Positions 52,172 to 62,743 of a stretch of DNA of 64,000 nucleotides are shown here, one piece after another. A program made the position numbers and the translations under genes. The DNA is from Gammaproteobacteria bacterium. GTDB taxonomy: Bacteria; Pseudomonadota; Gammaproteobacteria; Thiotrichales; Thiotrichaceae. The DNA lies in NCBI GenBank assembly GCA_018822845.1, contig JAHJJD010000052.1, positions 34,956 to 98,955 on the forward strand, written 5' to 3'. Under the pieces are notes generated by a model. The model was not told where the DNA came from, did no database searches, and saw nothing but the letters and a program-made list of their open reading frames with translations. How positions within the stretch are numbered: position 1 is the first letter of the stretch; each line of letters starts with the position of its first letter.

Positions 52172-52572
52172 TTTTCAATCCATAACCATGTTTTGACAGA
52201 GGCTTAGCGTAATTACATGGCAACATTAATCTTCTCGATTTACCACTATTTAGTGCTTCTTTATTTAAAGTTTAGATGTTACCGCCTACCTCAGTACAGC
52301 CTCAAATCAACAAGCCAATTAAAAATACACTCACCACTACTGGCATCCAAAATTTTAACCAATTAGTAAACTTTATGATAGCTGAATAAGCAAAAAAGCC
52401 CACAAAAACTGACACATCCCCACCATCACCTATTTTCCCAGCCACACGCAGCCTCCCCCACCCAGCGTAAAAACCCGTAAACCCCATGTAAAGAAATGTA
52501 AAACCCCCGCCATTGATACCCCATTCACCGTATCATTCAGGCTATGTAAAACCCGGAAAGACACTCACAGTC
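52172..52572. other. Intergenic region between AT-rich cassette and cpxR
   Basis: About 400 bases upstream of the diverging helicase and cpxR genes. The half near the helicase is AT-rich and without recognised signals. The half near cpxR holds the CpxR-like boxes described separately. A minus-strand frame at 52302-52487 ends in a hydrophobic stretch but lacks a ribosome site and overlaps the boxes, so I do not call it a gene. Confidence 0.5.
52467..52502. promoter_or_regulatory. Double CpxR-like box upstream of cpxR
   Basis: GTAAA occurs at 52467, 52477, 52488 and 52498, giving two GTAAA-N5-GTAAA boxes joined by 6 bases, the same geometry as at 46059-46094. It lies 71 bases before the cpxR-like start and suggests autoregulation. 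Confidence 0.75.
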
Positions 52573-53259
52573 ATGAGCAAACTACTACTGGTCGACGACG
52601 ACATCGAACTCACCAACATGCTGAAGGAATACCTCGAACGCGAAGGTTTCAGCGTGGATGCCGTACATGACGGCGAGTCGGCAGTGCGCGCCGCCCTCAA
52701 CGGCGATTACGCGCTGGTAGTGCTGGATGTGATGATGCCCGGCATGAGCGGTATCGAAGCCCTCAGCCGCATCCGCACCCACAGCCAGATGCCAGTGCTG
52801 ATGCTGACCGCCCGTGGCGACGACATCGACCGCATTATCGGTCTGGAACTGGGCGCGGACGATTACGTGCCCAAACCCTGCATGCCGCGCGAACTGGCCG
52901 CCCGCATCCGTGCCATCCTGCGCCGCGCCAGCCCCGAAACCACCACCAATGGCAACGAGCCGCTACAAGTCGGTGAACTGCTTTTGTCCCCCGAAAAGCG
53001 CCAGGCCAACTGGCAAGGCCACACGCTGGATCTGACCAGCACCGAATTCAACCTGCTGGAAGTGCTCGCCCGCCAGGCTGGCCAAACCGTCAGCAAGGCC
53101 GACCTTTCCAGCCACGCACTCGGGCGCAATCTGACCCGTTACGACCGTAGCATCGACGTACACATGAGCAGCATCCGCCACAAACTCGGCAACCTGCCGG
53201 ACGGTCGTTCATGCATCCAGACCGTGCGCGGCATTGGCTACCAACTGATCTGGGAGTAA
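52573..53259 (+). CDS. cpxR: CpxR-like OmpR-family response regulator
   Basis: A 228-residue regulator. The receiver has acidic residues at LVDDD (7-10), phospho-Asp52 in VVLDVMMPG and Lys in VPKPCMPRE. The C-terminal winged helix carries LTSTEFNLLEVLARQAGQTVSKADL and RYDRSIDVHMSSIRHKLG, typical of CpxR. I start at the ATG at 52573 (MSKLLLVDDD); the frame is open from 52513. It is 3 bases from the kinase gene. The binding sites upstream of this gene, the Spy-like gene and the exporter match the known CpxR half-sites. Confidence 0.88.
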   Translation: MSKLLLVDDDIELTNMLKEYLEREGFSVDAVHDGESAVRAALNGDYALVVLDVMMPGMSGIEALSRIRTHSQMPVLMLTARGDDIDRIIGLELGADDYVPKPCMPRELAARIRAILRRASPETTTNGNEPLQVGELLLSPEKRQANWQGHTLDLTSTEFNLLEVLARQAGQTVSKADLSSHALGRNLTRYDRSIDVHMSSIRHKLGNLPDGRSCIQTVRGIGYQLIWE

Positions 53260-53262
53260 GGC

Positions 53263-54636
53263 ATGGGGCGTTTGTTCTGGAAAATCCTGCTCACTTTCTG
53301 GCTGACCCTGCTGGTCGCAGGCGGCGCAACCGGCCTCACCGTGTGGATGCACCACAGCACCCTGCAAGACATGGAAAAGGATGTCGTCATCCGCCCCAGC
53401 TCGATACTGGCGGTCAAGGCTGCCGCCAATACCTTCCTGTACGGCGGCACGGATGCCATGCGCAACATGTTGCAGGAACAAAAGGATCAGGCCCCCGGCG
53501 ACCTGCAAATCTACGCCGTTGACGCCAGTGGCAAGGAAATGCTGGGGCGTGCTGTTTCTGACGACACCCTCAAGCGGGTGCGCGAAGGTCTCGGCCAGAA
53601 CCTGAAACTGCCCATCATCCGTCAGGTCGAATCAGGCGCGGAAAGCTACATCCTGTTTGCGCCATTGGCCGGGCAGTTTCCCCAATTCAGGCAGGAACAG
53701 CGGCTGCCACCGCCGCACCGTTTTTCTACCCCAACCATGGTCATCTCGGGAATTGTCGCCAGTTTCATCTCCAGCTTCTTGCTGGCATGGTATTTCTCCA
53801 AACCGATCGGCATGTTGCGCAAGGCGTTCGGCGCGGTCGCCAAGGGGGATTTGAGCCAGCGGGTGACGCCCGCCATTGGTTCGCGACGCGATGAAATCGC
53901 CGATCTCGGGCGTGATTTCGACTACATGACCCTGCAATTCCAGAACCTGATAGCCTCACAGCGCCGCCTGTTACACGATGTTTCGCACGAATTGCGGTCG
54001 CCACTGGCACGCTTGCAGGTCAGCATCGGCCTGGCCCGCCAGCAGCCGGAAAAAATGGCCAGCAGCCTCGACCGCATTGAGCACGAAGCCGGGCGGCTGG
54101 ATACGCTGGTTGGTGAAGTCCTTACCCTTTCGCGCCTCGAATCCGGCGTACCGCAAGCGCTGGATGAATATATCGACATTCTGGAACTGGTGGATGCGGT
54201 CATTGACGACGCCCGTTTTGAAGCCAACGCCATGTCACGGCGCGTGTCGTTCCAGTCCGACCTGGAAGACAATCCGGTCATTCAGGGACATGGGGAACTG
54301 CTGTTCCGTGCACTGGAAAACGTGGTGCGCAATGCGATTCACCACACTCCGCCGGATAGCATGATTACGCTATCCATCCACAAGGAAAACAATAGCCTGC
54401 AAATCACAGTCGACGATCAGGGAACCGGTGTGCCGGAAGCGGAACTGGACAGTATTTTCGAGCCATTCCAGCGCAGCAGCGTGGGCAGCGCTACCCGCAA
54501 CGGTTACGGGCTGGGTCTGGCGATTGCCCGGCGGGCGATTGAAAGCCATGGCGGCAGTATTCGTGCCGCCAACAGGCCGGAAAGCGGTTTGCGGATTACC
54601 ATCACCCTTCCCCTGTCCAAAGTGCAAACAGGGTAA
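53263..54636 (+). CDS. cpxA: CpxA-like sensor histidine kinase
   Basis: A 457-residue inner-membrane kinase. Membrane helices lie at about 8-29 and 157-178, with a periplasmic sensor domain between them. HAMP follows, then HisKA with His242 (HDVSHELRSPLARLQ) and HATPase (NVVRNAIHHTPPDSM, GYGLGLAIARRAIESHGG). It is the partner of the regulator just upstream. In E. coli the equivalent senses misfolded envelope proteins and is inhibited by CpxP; the Spy/CpxP-like gene at 45440-46006 may play a similar part here. Confidence 0.88.
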   Translation: MGRLFWKILLTFWLTLLVAGGATGLTVWMHHSTLQDMEKDVVIRPSSILAVKAAANTFLYGGTDAMRNMLQEQKDQAPGDLQIYAVDASGKEMLGRAVSDDTLKRVREGLGQNLKLPIIRQVESGAESYILFAPLAGQFPQFRQEQRLPPPHRFSTPTMVISGIVASFISSFLLAWYFSKPIGMLRKAFGAVAKGDLSQRVTPAIGSRRDEIADLGRDFDYMTLQFQNLIASQRRLLHDVSHELRSPLARLQVSIGLARQQPEKMASSLDRIEHEAGRLDTLVGEVLTLSRLESGVPQALDEYIDILELVDAVIDDARFEANAMSRRVSFQSDLEDNPVIQGHGELLFRALENVVRNAIHHTPPDSMITLSIHKENNSLQITVDDQGTGVPEAELDSIFEPFQRSSVGSATRNGYGLGLAIARRAIESHGGSIRAANRPESGLRITITLPLSKVQTG

Positions 54637-54659
54637 GGGGATAGTGGGTCAGCTGACGA

Positions 54660-55769
54660 TCAGGACTTTTTGTCGTCAACCTTGTCAGCCGCTTCTTGCT
54701 GCTTGCCCTTGTCGGCATCAGCCTTGTTGAATGGCTCAGGCGCTGGCGTGTCGTTGGTGGAAGGAGGCAGGATAGGCAACTGGAATTCAGGCTGCTTGCC
54801 GGTCAGGGTCTTCAGGAAAGCCACGATCTGGCCGGTTTCTTCCTCGGAAAACTTCTTGCCCAACTGGAGCTGACCCATGGTGGTGACTGCCTGCTCCAGC
54901 GTTTTGGCCGCGCCGTCATGGAAGTAAGGGTAAGTCATTTCCACGTTACGCAGGGTTGGAACCTTGAACTTGAAGCGGTCTTCATCCTTCTTGGTCAGAC
55001 CAGCCAGACCTTCGGCATTGCTGTCGGTCTTGTACGGTTCAACCACACCCATTTTCTGGAAGCTGTTACCACCAACCGCAGCGCCATTGTGGCAGGCCAC
55101 GCAGCCGCTGTCCTTGAACAGTTTGTAACCGGCCATTTCGTTGTCAGCCAGCGCTTTGTCATCACCCTTGAGCCACTGGTCAAATTTGGAATCCGGCGTC
55201 ACCAGGGTTTCTTCGAACGCGGCAATGGCGTCTGTCACCATGCCGATCTCAACTGCATCCTTGCCGAATACGCTCTTGAACTCGTCCTTGTATTGCGGGA
55301 TGGATTCCAGCACATCAACCGCCAGTTCATGCGTGAACGCCATTTCGCCTGGGTTGGCAATCGGGCCGCCTGCCTGTGCTTTCAAGTCTTTGGCGCGGCC
55401 ATCCCAGAACTGGGCTACGTTCATGCTGGAGTTGAGTACGGTAGGCGCATTGATTGGCCCTTGCTGCCAGTGGTCGCCGATGGAAGTCGGCAGGTTGTCA
55501 GTGCCCCCCATACTCAGGTTGTGGCAGGAATTACAGGAAATAAAACCGGACTTTGACAGGCGTGGGTCGAAATATAATTTCTTGCCCAGTTCTACCATTG
55601 CGGGGTCTTTTGGCGTTGCTGCATCGATGGGTTTGATTGGCTCATCCTTGGCGCTGGAGGAAGCAGCGGCAGGCGCTTTGGCCTCTTCAGTCTTGGCTGC
55701 ATCCTCCGCCCAGACTGCGGTTGCAGTACCAAGCGCCAGCAATGACACCATCAGAATTTGTGCTTTCAT
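54660..55769 (-). CDS. Di-haem cytochrome c peroxidase
   Basis: A 369-residue periplasmic protein with signal peptide (cleavage likely after AVWA, about residue 21). The two c-type haem sites are CNSCH (79-83) and CVACH (223-227). The family features FDPRLSKSG and FKVPTLRNVEMTYPYFHDGAAKTL are clear. It reduces H2O2 to water with electrons from small cytochromes or azurin. A low-complexity segment (about 25-55, Ala/Lys/Ser/Pro) and a charged Lys/Asp-rich tail are longer than usual. TAGGAG lies 8 bases upstream of the ATG. Confidence 0.92.
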   Translation of the reverse strand: MKAQILMVSLLALGTATAVWAEDAAKTEEAKAPAAASSSAKDEPIKPIDAATPKDPAMVELGKKLYFDPRLSKSGFISCNSCHNLSMGGTDNLPTSIGDHWQQGPINAPTVLNSSMNVAQFWDGRAKDLKAQAGGPIANPGEMAFTHELAVDVLESIPQYKDEFKSVFGKDAVEIGMVTDAIAAFEETLVTPDSKFDQWLKGDDKALADNEMAGYKLFKDSGCVACHNGAAVGGNSFQKMGVVEPYKTDSNAEGLAGLTKKDEDRFKFKVPTLRNVEMTYPYFHDGAAKTLEQAVTTMGQLQLGKKFSEEETGQIVAFLKTLTGKQPEFQLPILPPSTNDTPAPEPFNKADADKGKQQEAADKVDDKKS

Positions 55770-55930
55770 GACTTTCTCCTACTTTTTGTGAGTAAACTAT
55801 TTGTGGGGTCATATTATGCCTGTCAGCATGCACCAACTTGATACAGGTCAAGCTTTTCGGAACGGTGTAAAATACTTTTTCGCTTATGATGATCGATTTT
55901 TTAGGATGCGCTTTTTGGGATTAATCCTGA

Positions 55931-55951
55931 CCCTCCCTGCAAAAGGGAGGG
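55931..55951. repeat. Small hairpin downstream of the repeat-protein gene
   Basis: CCCTCCC and GGGAGGG surround a 7-base loop, 24 bases after the stop of the minus-strand gene at 55975. There is no T-tract on that strand, so termination is only possible. Confidence 0.4.
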
Positions 55952-55974
55952 CCTGGAAAAGCAGCTTAACCAGC

Positions 55975-57735
55975 TTAACCAGCTACGCGGATGAAGTAGT
56001 GGTTGTCTTCAGCATCGCGGCAAACCACGATATTGCAGGAGTGGAACAGGACAGCAGCGCCCTGCTCTACGTTACTGACATCGCCGCCCACAGCGACAAA
56101 CCCGGCGCGTGGAACGCCGCAGTGGCTGGAACCAAGCTTGTCGTAAGTTGCAGGTTGCAGAGTAAGCGATTCGTACTGATCAATGGCTGAGCAATCGTAA
56201 TCGCTGCCGGTATGCAACAGCTTGCTGACAGCACGGGGATTGCGCCCATGATAAGCATCTTTGGCTTGCTGCACGAGCTTGAGCAGCCAGTCACCAGCCT
56301 CCTCGTCGCCATCTGTTGCCGATACTGTATTCGCTATCAGGGCTGCGCCACCTGCTGCTATTGCTGCTGCGGCTGCCCCCGACAGGCTGCTGCTATCGGT
56401 TTCGGCTTCAGTTGTACTGGCAAGACTGACATCAGGCGCATCCATAGGCATTTCAAGGTCAACCCCCGTAGCCTCGGTAGCTTCCAGCAGTTCTGCCTCC
56501 AGTGAGCGCACTTCGGTTTCTACCTTCTCCAGTTCCACATCCAGTGCCTGCTTTTCGGCATCCAGCATATCGGTGCCAACCTGCGGAATGTCAAGATAGG
56601 CTTCCGCTTCAGGCAGATCAATGTCAAGGTCTGGCGGGTCGATGATCGGCTTGTGCGGATCAATGTTGCTGAAGTCAAAAGCGGAAGCTGCCTTGGCTGC
56701 CAGCCCGGCTCCTGCTGCAACCACCGTGCCTTTGGCAATATCCAGCCAGTCTGTGCCCTGTTCCACTTCTACTTCCGACAGATCAACGTCGACTTGTGGA
56801 ACATCCAGTGAAACGTCGGGAAGATCAATTTCAGGTGCCGTTACTTCGATTTCTGGCAGGTCTACATCCAACGTTGGGGCTTCCAGCGAAACTTCCGGAA
56901 GATCGATTTCAGGTGCCTTAACCTCGATTTCTGGCAGGTCTACATCCAGCGTTGGAACTTCCAGCGAGACTTCGGGGAACTCAATGTCAAGGTCTGGTGG
57001 GTCGATGATCGGCTTGTGCGGATCAATTTTACTGAAATCAAATGCGGAAGCTGCCTTGGCTGCCAGCCCGGCTCCTGCTGCAACGACTGTGCCTTTGGCA
57101 ATGTCCAGCCAGTCCGCGCCCTTATCGACTTCTACCTCTGGCAGATCAACATCTACTTGCGGAACGTCCAATGAAGCGGCGGGCAACTCGATTTCCGGTG
57201 CTTTCAATTCCACATCGGGCAGTTCAATTTCAGGAGCCTTTACTTCGATTTCGGGCAGGTCTACATCTACCTGCGGAACTTCCAGCGAGACTTCGGGAAG
57301 GTCGACTTCCGGTGCTTCCCACTCTACGTCCGGCAGGTCAATTTCCGGTGCTTTCAGTTCCACATCCGGCAAATCAACGTCAGCTTGCGGCACTTCCAGC
57401 GAGACTTCGGGGAACTCGATGTCAAGGTCTGGTGGGTCGATGATTGGCTTGTGCGGATCAATACGGCTGAAGTCAAAGGTGGAAGCCGCCTTGGCTGCCA
57501 GCCCGGCTCCTGCTGCCACCGTAGCACCACCACCCAGCACTGCGGCAGTCGTGGCAGAAACAGCGGAACGTGGGGCCTCTCCACTACCTGTATCGGTATG
57601 GAGCATATTCATGCCATACACATCACGATCCACCTCTTCCCGGCAGAACAGCGGTTTCAGGAAGCGACCAATTCCGTAACCCAGTAAAAAGGCAACCAGT
57701 AGCCACAGCAAAGCCTGTATTAAAAACATTGTCAT
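55975..57735 (-). CDS. Membrane-anchored acidic VDLPEVE-repeat protein
   Basis: A 586-residue protein. It has an N-terminal membrane helix (FLIQALLWLLVAFLLGYGIGRF, about 4-25), then three large repeats. Each begins with a GAGLAAKAAS-type stretch and FDF(S)xIDPHKPIIDPPDLDIEFPE, and continues with runs of short units such as EVSLEVPQVDVDLPEIEVKAPEIDLPD. The pattern of about eight residues recalls the AHNAK-type beta repeats. The C-terminal 110 residues look globular. The gene follows the microprotein gene by 3 bases. Function unknown; an extended periplasmic or cytoplasmic fibre on the inner membrane is plausible. Confidence 0.75.
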   Translation of the reverse strand: MTMFLIQALLWLLVAFLLGYGIGRFLKPLFCREEVDRDVYGMNMLHTDTGSGEAPRSAVSATTAAVLGGGATVAAGAGLAAKAASTFDFSRIDPHKPIIDPPDLDIEFPEVSLEVPQADVDLPDVELKAPEIDLPDVEWEAPEVDLPEVSLEVPQVDVDLPEIEVKAPEIELPDVELKAPEIELPAASLDVPQVDVDLPEVEVDKGADWLDIAKGTVVAAGAGLAAKAASAFDFSKIDPHKPIIDPPDLDIEFPEVSLEVPTLDVDLPEIEVKAPEIDLPEVSLEAPTLDVDLPEIEVTAPEIDLPDVSLDVPQVDVDLSEVEVEQGTDWLDIAKGTVVAAGAGLAAKAASAFDFSNIDPHKPIIDPPDLDIDLPEAEAYLDIPQVGTDMLDAEKQALDVELEKVETEVRSLEAELLEATEATGVDLEMPMDAPDVSLASTTEAETDSSSLSGAAAAAIAAGGAALIANTVSATDGDEEAGDWLLKLVQQAKDAYHGRNPRAVSKLLHTGSDYDCSAIDQYESLTLQPATYDKLGSSHCGVPRAGFVAVGGDVSNVEQGAAVLFHSCNIVVCRDAEDNHYFIRVAG

Positions 57736-57738
57736 GAT

Positions 57739-57837
57739 TTAATCCTCTTTCCCTGAGTTTGAAAACCAGCCCATCACCAAGCCAAAGACGAATGCCAACA
57801 ACAACCAAATGAACAGTTGTGAAAATAAGTACATCAT
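57739..57837 (-). CDS. Membrane microprotein (32 residues)
   Basis: A short frame starting ATGATG at 57837 and ending at TAA 57739, encoding MMYLFSQLFIWLLLAFVFG followed by LVMGWFSNSGKED. AGGGG lies 8 bases before the start. The hydrophobic segment is clearly similar to the N-terminus of the next protein (MTMFLIQALLWLLVAFLLGYGIGRF). It fills the gap exactly between the OmpA-BON gene (12 bases upstream) and the repeat-protein gene (3 bases downstream), so the unit OmpA-BON / microprotein / repeat protein is one operon. It may be a small partner of the complex. The call rests on spacing, ribosome site and paralogy. Confidence 0.7.
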   Translation of the reverse strand: MMYLFSQLFIWLLLAFVFGLVMGWFSNSGKED

Positions 57838-57848
57838 TTCAATTCCCC

Positions 57849-58745
57849 TCACTCAGGACTGATTTCAAAGCTAATCCGGCGGTTTTGCGAACGGCCTGCT
57901 GGCGTGTCGTTGCTGGCAACAGGTTTTCCTTCGCCATAACCAACGCTCTTGATTAACCCACCATCAATACCTTTGCCAACAAAGTATTGCCTTACCGCAT
58001 CGGCACGCCGCTGGCTCAGGCTCTGGTTGTAAGCGTCATTACCCACATTGTCGGTATGCCCGCTGATCTGGATACCACGGCCAGCAACCACTGGCTTGCA
58101 GGTGAAAACGATACCTGCGAGTGAGTCCAGCAAGGCCAGGCTATCCTGTTTGATGGTAGCCTTGTCGGTTGCGAACAGGATGGTTTTGCCAGTCATGGCG
58201 TCATTCAATTGTTGCTGGCAATCCTGCACCGCCTGCTGTTCGGCGGTTGGCTCAGGTTTGGCTTCAGGTTCAACAGCGGCGACCTGCTCCGGCATGGTTT
58301 GCTCAGGAACCGCTGGCGCGACAGGTGCTTCCGGCTCTTGTTGCGCAACCGGTGGTTCAGGTGCCACCGGAGCTTCCGGTGCGGCTGGTGGTTCGGGAGC
58401 GACTGGAGCTTCTGGCACGGCTGGAGCCTCCACCTCAATGTGGCTTTCCACATCCCGTACCCCGTACACATTCCGGGCAAGCTTGATGGCCTGGTCACGC
58501 TCTTGTTCGGAGGCAGCCGTACCCTGAAGCCGCAAATCGCGACCGCGCCCTGCCAGGGTTACTTGTGCCCAATCCATACCCGCAGCTTTCAGGTCAGCGG
58601 TACTCCTGCTTGCCAGATCGGATTCCACTGCGCCCTGACGCGAGCCCAACATTAGCAGAAACAATAACGGCAACCCCAGCAGGGCCAATAACCACCACAG
58701 CGTTGCAGGCAGAACCCCACAACAGCACGAACGATTTTTATCCAT
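57849..58745 (-). CDS. OmpA-family protein with BON domain
   Basis: A 298-residue protein with an N-terminal membrane helix (about 12-33), a BON-like domain (about 40-105, with VTLAGRGRDLRLQG and VYGVRDVESHIEV), a proline/alanine/glutamate linker (about 106-170) and a C-terminal OmpA peptidoglycan-binding domain (GIQISGHTDNVGNDAYNQSLSQRRADAVRQYFVGKG). The order helix-BON-OmpA is that of Mycobacterium ArfA (OmpATb), whose operon also continues with a small membrane protein and a third gene. Whether this is a true relative or convergence is open. Confidence 0.85.
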   Translation of the reverse strand: MDKNRSCCCGVLPATLWWLLALLGLPLLFLLMLGSRQGAVESDLASRSTADLKAAGMDWAQVTLAGRGRDLRLQGTAASEQERDQAIKLARNVYGVRDVESHIEVEAPAVPEAPVAPEPPAAPEAPVAPEPPVAQQEPEAPVAPAVPEQTMPEQVAAVEPEAKPEPTAEQQAVQDCQQQLNDAMTGKTILFATDKATIKQDSLALLDSLAGIVFTCKPVVAGRGIQISGHTDNVGNDAYNQSLSQRRADAVRQYFVGKGIDGGLIKSVGYGEGKPVASNDTPAGRSQNRRISFEISPE

Positions 58746-58940
58746 GACACTTTCCTTTGGGAATCGTTGAGTATATCCATAAAGGAGTGTAGTCGAATCA
58801 AGCGCTTATAAGAGGATAAAAACGTGATGAAAATCATCTGATTTGCAGGGAAATATTTTAAACAGTCAGCATTATGCTTAAAAAATCATACTGATGGAAA
58901 TCATGCCACCAACCATGAAATTTCAAAGTCAGCGGAAGCT

Positions 58941-58978
58941 GGCGGTGTTTCAATCAGTTTTGTAATGGAAACACCGCC
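58941..58978. terminator. Hairpin downstream of katG
   Basis: GGCGGTGTTTC (58941-58951) and GAAACACCGCC (58968-58978) form a perfect 11-base stem with a 16-base loop, 24 bases past the katG stop. No T-tract follows on the minus strand. It may define the 3' end of the mRNA. Confidence 0.45.
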
Positions 58979-59001
58979 CCGATGGCATTTATTAGCCAAA
59001 G

Positions 59002-61221
<2,220 letters not shown>

Positions 61222-61273
61222 TTATTTTCTGATGTTTATTGTTTTACTACTTCGGCGCTGACCCAGCCAGATG

Positions 61274-61279
61274 ATTATA
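61274..61279 (-). promoter_or_regulatory. Candidate -10 element of the katG promoter
   Basis: TATAAT on the minus strand, about 80 bases upstream of the katG ATG, in an AT-rich stretch. No clear -35 hexamer is seen at the right distance, so it may depend on an activator such as OxyR. Confidence 0.35.
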
Positions 61280-61315
61280 TAAAACGTAACGATATATTTT
61301 TTATTATGCTTGCCT

Positions 61316-62185
61316 TTAGAGCTTTCCCATTTTTCCGTCCTTGTAATCGGACATGGCCTGCCTGATTTCCTGCATGGTGTTCATCACAAATGGCCCCTGG
61401 CCAACCACCGGTTCGTCAAGCGGCTCGCCGCTGAGCAGCAGGATGCTTGCATCCGTCGCGCTTGCCAGATGGATGCGGCTGCCCGCCAGTTCAAACAGCC
61501 CAGCTTGAGCCTCATGCAGGGTTTGCGCGCCATTAACCTGGACTTCACCCTTAAGCACCACCAAGACGGTGGAATGGCCGTCGGTGACATCCACATCCAG
61601 ATTTCGCCCGGCATTGAGGCGCATGTCCCACACATTGATGGGGGTATGCGTTCTGGCCGGGCCGCTTGCTCCGTCAAATTCGCCTGCAATCACCCGCACC
61701 CTGCCTTGCCCATCAGGAAGTTCCACCGCCGGAATCTGGCTGTTGAGGATGCCCTGATAACCGGGTGGGTTCATTTTGTCTTTGGCTGGCAAGTTGACCC
61801 ACAATTGCACCATTTCAAAACGCCCACCGCGCTGGGCAAACTCGCGACCGTGAAATTCCTCGTGCACCAGCCCCGAAGCGGCGGTCATCCATTGCACATC
61901 GCCGGGGCCAATCTTGCCACCAGCGCCGGAAGAATCGCGGTGTTCGACTTCGCCGTCATACACAATCGTCACTGTTTCAAAGCCACGATGCGGGTGCGGC
62001 CCCACACCCCGCCGCTGTGTGGTGGGCGGAAACTGGTGCGGCCCGGCGTAATCCAGCAGCAGAAAAGGGCTTTGCAGCTCATCCAGCCCGTTGCCGTAAG
62101 CCAGTAAGGTACGTACCGGGAAACCATCGCCTACCCAATGGTTGCTCAGGGTGTGCAGCACGCGATGCAGTTGTTTGGTTGGCAT
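61316..62185 (-). CDS. Pirin-family cupin protein
   Basis: A 289-residue bicupin of the pirin family. The N-terminal cupin carries the metal motif HPHRGFETVTIVYDGEVEHRDS and the later Glu/His residues (LVHEEFHG). The C-terminal half lacks such motifs, as is usual. Bacterial pirins include quercetin dioxygenases and redox-related regulators; the substrate cannot be told here. GGAGATCAGCC precedes the ATG. It lies 121 bases upstream of katG on the same strand, with a promoter-like stretch between. Confidence 0.88.
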   Translation of the reverse strand: MPTKQLHRVLHTLSNHWVGDGFPVRTLLAYGNGLDELQSPFLLLDYAGPHQFPPTTQRRGVGPHPHRGFETVTIVYDGEVEHRDSSGAGGKIGPGDVQWMTAASGLVHEEFHGREFAQRGGRFEMVQLWVNLPAKDKMNPPGYQGILNSQIPAVELPDGQGRVRVIAGEFDGASGPARTHTPINVWDMRLNAGRNLDVDVTDGHSTVLVVLKGEVQVNGAQTLHEAQAGLFELAGSRIHLASATDASILLLSGEPLDEPVVGQGPFVMNTMQEIRQAMSDYKDGKMGKL

Positions 62186-62331
62186 GGCTGATCTCCTTTG
62201 GTTTGCTTGCCCTATCTTAGCGCCGTTATGTAGTGGCAGATAAATAAGGGCTTGGAATACGGGATTTGCATTTACAAACTTGGACAGTCCACCTATAGTT
62301 TGGATACATATTTATCCGAAAAGGTGAGGCC

Positions 62332-62712
62332 ATGAACCGCTACCACATCCAGCGAGGCAATGCCCGCACCACCGTTACACTGGACTCGACCTTGTGCGAA
62401 CTGCTGGCGTTAAAAATGGGTAAAGCTCCAGACACGAAAGATTCCCACGCAGCGGTACGCCAATGGTTACAGAGTGTTACCGACCATTCGGATGAGCAAG
62501 AACGGGATAATTTCAGCCAATGGCTGAAACAGAAAGCCGTTCTTTACATCGCCGATACTGGACTAATAATCAAACATCAGCAGTGGCAAGAGCAGATCAA
62601 CCAGAGTTGGGATCAAGAACTGACCCGGCGTGTTGATGAAATGGATTTCGGCAAAACCAGGATGATACCTAAAGATGAGGTGTTCAAAGCGGCAATGGAA
62701 CAGCGCGCATGA
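62332..62712 (+). CDS. Small protein, possible antitoxin-like
   Basis: A 126-residue protein. The N-terminus (NARTTVTLDSTLCELLALKMG) resembles the ribbon-helix-helix start of CopG/ParD-like antitoxins, followed by a helical region. The stop overlaps a start codon (ATGA) of a frame broken after 8 codons (MIVIHPHK), which looks like the first residues of a lost toxin. AAAGGTGAGGCC precedes the ATG. Family not firmly recognised. Confidence 0.55.
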   Translation: MNRYHIQRGNARTTVTLDSTLCELLALKMGKAPDTKDSHAAVRQWLQSVTDHSDEQERDNFSQWLKQKAVLYIADTGLIIKHQQWQEQINQSWDQELTRRVDEMDFGKTRMIPKDEVFKAAMEQRA

Positions 62713-62743
62713 TTGTTATCCATCCGCACAAATAGGTCATAAC

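Noticed and set aside
52302..52487. 61-codon minus-strand frame with a hydrophobic end
   Set aside because: No ribosome site, start within the CpxR-like boxes, no paralogue. The hydrophobic stretch alone is not enough.
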